Source: Sipunculus nudus (Eukaryota; Annelida; Sipuncula; Golfingiida; Sipunculidae). Taken from it: 64,000 nt of DNA. The stretch is from contig CM049317.1 in the NCBI GenBank assembly GCA_026874595.1, forward strand, positions 31,482,901 to 31,546,900. Reading direction: 5' to 3'. Made by a program: the position numbers and the translations under genes. Shown piece after piece: positions 60,110-64,000 of the stretch (its first letter is position 1; every line of letters begins with the position of its first letter). Under the pieces are notes generated by a model. It had not been told where the DNA came from and ran no database searches. It was given only the letters and a program-made list of their open reading frames with translations.

Positions 60110-62020
60110 TAAAGTTTTCCCATTAAATTTGAATCACTGAATGTTTTCATTAAAAAGCTCTATCTTTGTGCCAACATTGCAATACGTAAAATCTGCATAA
60201 GAGCGACATCACTAACAGTTGGAATATTTTTGTTTCATAGTTGTTTAAGTCTATATATAGCTGAGGCCCTAGAGAAAAGTAAGCACATCATTCCATAATC
60301 AGTCTATCTCTATACAGCCTACCCAATAATTAAGAGTTTTCAAGTGTCACATAGGGTTTCAGTCAAATTAAATCAATATTGTATTAAATTTATCCTTATT
60401 ATTCATTAAAAATAAAATATAGATACAGCACTTTGCATCATTTAAGCCTTATTTTTTAAATAATTATCATCTGTGTATTTTATTAAAAAATGAACACTTC
60501 CTTTTGTAAAGTTCAAGAACTCTTCTTATTTTACAATTTTTTTTTTATAATTTCCACAATATTTCTCTGTATGAAACTTTACGATCAACTGAAAAACACG
60601 TCAACTAGATTACGTCAACAGCCATATATGAAGTTGTCGTCCCATTAATGGGCGGCATATCCACATAATACCATTATCGTGTATTAAGACCACTAGGTAG
60701 TTTTATACGGTTTGGTATTGCAAAGTTTTATGTTTTGTTATCGTCGGCTTACAATGAATGGGGATTGGCTCCAGACCTGGATCTGCTATTGGACAGGGTT
60801 CCTATTTTTTTCAGTGTACATGACGTCATAATTAATGACAAATATGGATTGTTGGGTTCAAATGCGGTCTGATGCATTAAATAATGACAAATATGTTTTT
60901 TACCCTATAAACATATAACAACCAGAGTTGGGTTCACAAACGGTCTTATGCATTAAATGTTTATGGAAAAGATATATTACTTTACCAGTCATTGCATTTT
61001 AAAGCAAAAATACAAATGCTTTTATATATTTTCAAATGCAAATGCTTCATTATTCATTGTATTTGCATGCAAATGCATTTAAATATTTTCAAATGGAAAT
61101 GCTTAATTTTTGGGCATTAAAAAGCAAAAGTTTTAGTAAAAGTATACTTTATTTCTGTATAAACTTTGTTATACCATTTATATAATTTTGTATCCATTCT
61201 TTTGAAAACTTAGACTAAAATTATTAACAAAACATTTTAGGTCATAATCAACTCTATTCATTTTATCTATAGTCTGTTCCACGGTGGGATGACTGTTGAT
61301 GTTTGACAATATTTCATACGCTGATAGAATATTTCCAAATGGTATACTGACATAAAGGAATGGAGCACAGGGCGAGTTTACTATAAGTAAATTAAAACCA
61401 TACCGTGCAAACTGTTTATGGATTTTTTTTATTCAGTAAACAATCTTTTTTACAACATTACAACCCCATTTGTGAATGTCAAGGTCACTGGTCACATTTT
61501 CAAACAACTACAAATAATAGCTCCTGATTTGTTGATTATAGTGTCATTAATATTCAAAATATGTAATTGCCAATGTGAGGTTGCCAGCCCATGACAGACG
61601 TCATGTCACTTGCCTACAAGATTCAGAACATGGTCACAATATATAAATGATTCAGTTATTTAGTTTTACATCTCTCATTAGCCCTTTAGTCTCTCCCTCA
61701 TCAGTTTTAGGGTAAAACTGTGTGATAACATTTTGATGTAAGAGAATAATCGCCGAAATTCAATGGGCACCTTCTGGTGGAACAGACAATATAGGTGGAT
61801 TTTGTTACACTTACCTGATGTGGTTTATCTAAAATAAATGAATGCAAGTGAATTATACTATTCACAAATGTGAATTACACAATTAAGTGAAGGAGCATAT
61901 GTAGCAAGTTCGTCTAGGGTAATTTTGTTTAAAAAAAGTGACTCTCTATGCATTTTTGTTCTTCACCTCTCTAGGAAGCATGTAAAACATGGTGCCAATT
62001 TTTAGCGAACCTGTGAGCTT
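60110..62020. other. AT-rich DNA, no gene; ATGCAAAT-rich patch
   Basis: 60840-60960 has a direct repeat (TTGGGTTCA, CGGTCT, ATGCATTAAAT; two copies about 70 bp apart). 61030-61080 contains two ATGCAAAT octamers and the 14-bp palindrome ATTTGCATGCAAAT (61061-61074). CAGAGTTGGGTTC near 60922 looks like a hAT end, but no partner was found. Confidence 0.5.
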
Positions 62021-62770
62021 ATGCGATGGTTTGGCGTCCTCGGTCCTCCGTCGTCTGTACGTTAACCCATACTATCTTGAAAACGGCAGGAGTTAGCATC
62101 ACCAAATTTTATGCAAATAATTAGTCATCTAAATAACTTATTTTTTTTGGATAACTGCATTTTCTTAGATTATATAGGGAAAAGGCTTAAAACCTTTAAA
62201 AGTCTTTTTCTCCGAATCTGTTCAGCCATATTGTCCAATATTCCACAGAATTGATTCCTGGAACAATCTCTCTCAAGTTTGTACGAATGGTTTAAGTTTG
62301 GTGATTTTTGGCCGAGTTACAGGAATTTAAACTCAGTCATCTGTCCAAAAAGCATACTAAAATTACAATCTCAGAAAAGGCTGGAGCTATCATCACGAAA
62401 TTTTATGCAAATGTTGGTCACATGTGTCATACTTGAAATTGAAGTATAGGTAGCGCCACCTGCATCGACTTTTTCTGTACAGGGGTCATCATTTATTAGT
62501 ACATTAATCCATAATTTCTTAGGAATAGCAGGAGCTAGCATCCAGTTTTAAGCAAAAATCTGTCACATATCAAATGTTGTGGGATTGAGTGTTTTTTGGC
62601 GCCACCTGCATTAACTTACATTTTATGTGGAAAAGCTCAGTTGGCCTTTTTTCAATTTACTTAAATGACTTTAAATGGCACAATTATTAGACCTTTAAAA
62701 ATTAAAGGACTGCATCCTTTAATATTCTAAAAAAATTTTATAAAAACTTATGAAAGCATCAGCTTAGAAA
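62020..62770 (+). repeat. Diverged repeat with GCGCCACCTGC blocks
   Basis: It begins with GTGAGCTTATGCGATGG and GTCCTCCGTCGTCTG, a style common in lophotrochozoan dispersed repeats. Two internal segments share GGAGCTA-CATCA, TTTTATGCAAA and GCGCCACCTGCAT (near 62455 and 62600), about 140 bp apart. No coding sequence. Confidence 0.6.
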
Positions 62771-62774
62771 AGCA

Positions 62775-63728
62775 TTTCAGCCAAAGCCTGTCAGTAGGTG
62801 AAAACAGATTTGCCAATAGGCCAAGATTGTGTCTGTATCTATAAATAGCTTGGCAGACTGCCATCTATTTCAGATTTGGCAACAGGCTAAAACTCAGCCT
62901 GGATCTATTGATAGCTTTGGCACACTGCCAACTGTATCAGATTAGGCAACACGTCAAGGATTCACTCAATGCAGCAAGGTATAGCTCATGAGTTTACTCA
63001 GTGCAGTAGCTGCATTTTATTTAAAGCTTTGGCAGACTGCCAACTGTGTCAGATTATGCAGCAGGCCAAGAGTTCACTCAGTGCAGGCAGGTACAGGTCA
63101 AATGTTCACTCAGTATATCCAGGTGCAGATCAAGAGTTCACTCAGTGGAGAAGCTTGAGCCAACAACCTCTCACAGTTCAATCGGGGCAACTGCCTGGGG
63201 CTAAGCCTGGGGCTAAGCCCGATGTATCAACCTCAAGGAAAGTTTGATATAATGGCCTGATATTTTGACCTGTCTATGCGTCTTTAATGGCTTTCTCGTT
63301 CACAAGACAGGTGTCGCCACCTACAATGACTTTTGCACATTGGGAATATTTATATAATCGGATAGCTTTATAATGTGCAAGACTGGTGGCGCCACCTACA
63401 ACAATTTTTGCACAGTGTATGTCACTGCTTATTTTCAAGAGGGGTTTGCCATATCAGTCTGAAATTGGGCATATGTACATATCTCGGTTAGCTTCGTTGT
63501 ATACAAGACTGGTGGTGCCAGCTATAATCAATTTTGTGTTATGTCAACCCATGCTAGAAAATCAGCCGTGATGGTAGATGTAGTTGTTTCTTGTTCAAAA
63601 TTGTTAGTACTTGCATTGTTCACATACATGTTACACATGTATTTGAAAAGTAATGATCCGGCACTGAAGCATTATACCTGGTGTATATCCAACTACATAG
63701 GTTCGCATTAGGCCTGTAGGCCTTGTTT
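62775..63728 (+). repeat. Dispersed repeat, copy R2
   Basis: Counterpart of 58710-59655, with the left end at ACAGATTTGCCAATAGGCC and the right end at CGCATTAGGCCTGTAGGCC. Its first part is expanded by extra subunits of the TTTGGCAGACTGCCAACTGT and GTTCACTCAGTG types (62850-63160). The palindrome GGTGGCGCCACC is at 63385-63396. Frames here (92 codons at 62969-63247) are repeat translations. Confidence 0.85.
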
Positions 63729-64000
63729 TATTCAGTTTTGACATTTCTTTCAGCTTTTTTTTAAATGGTTTTAGAAAATAAATAGAAATGCGACCGAAAC
63801 ATAAACAACGTAAACAGGGACAAGAGCATAAGTAAGGTTATTTTTGGAATGCCTTTACATACTAAAGGCACAAATTGTTTTCTCTGAACATTTTGGGATT
63901 GTCTGAAATTATATTTTGGGTTTATATTAGAGACCTATTCACATACCTGGTATGTTAAATATACACATATGGTATCACACACTATATACGCATATAGTAG
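63729..64000. other. AT-rich DNA, nothing recognised
   Basis: No repeat, motif or coding frame seen up to the window end. Confidence 0.6.

Noticed and set aside
1-64000. A prokaryotic-style operon or defence system
   Set aside because: No dense coding strand, ribosome binding sites or operon spacing anywhere; all recognisable proteins are eukaryotic transposon remnants.

Overview
The window is AT-rich eukaryotic intergenic or intronic DNA, dense in transposon remnants and satellites. I found no intact protein-coding gene, no convincing tRNA or rRNA, and nothing prokaryotic. Degenerate non-LTR and Ty3/gypsy retroelements, hAT and pogo-type DNA transposons, and repeat families carrying blocks such as AGGTCAAAGGTCA or GGTGGCGCCACC suggest a marine invertebrate, most likely a lophotrochozoan such as a mollusc. 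That assignment is an inference from repeat style, not from a marker gene.

Layout, left half. 1-14455: a near-identical direct duplication with a period of about 7.9 kb (1-6540 matches 7909-14455). Each copy carries an antisense LINE fragment head-to-head with a sense L2/CR1-type LINE, a SINE-like box pair and several microsatellites. 14456-22000: AT-rich DNA holding a LINE ORF1-like remnant at the duplication edge and an old, diverged third copy of part of the duplicated segment (16790-18850). 22000-27000: mostly featureless, with one coding-like possible terminal exon (22638-22880). 27480-29750: a broken gypsy element whose integrase follows the protease directly, as in Gmr1-like elements. 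30230-30890: a LINE reverse-transcriptase fragment. 34050-34290: an antisense gypsy RNase H fragment.

Layout, right half. 36170-37010: a diverged 265-281 bp tandem repeat. 39854-40737: a non-autonomous hAT element with a perfect 8-bp target duplication, nested in an older inverted-repeat element. 42400-43650: two weak candidate first exons with ATGGCGG starts. 49022-56790: a composite satellite locus, with 3.7 nearly identical 1274-bp units followed by much older copies. Every well-preserved sub-repeat carries a same-orientation motif matching the CTCF core, and an embedded ~140-bp repeat carries nuclear-receptor DR1 sites. 57451-58314: a pogo/Tigger-like MITE. 58710-59655 and 62775-63728: two copies of one dispersed repeat. 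59750-60105: an antisense L1/Tx1-like endonuclease fragment.

The parts do not form a pathway. The window mainly records repeated duplication and transposon insertion. The most interesting pattern is the array of CTCF-like cores in a young satellite next to DR1-bearing repeats. No binding or function can be shown from sequence alone.
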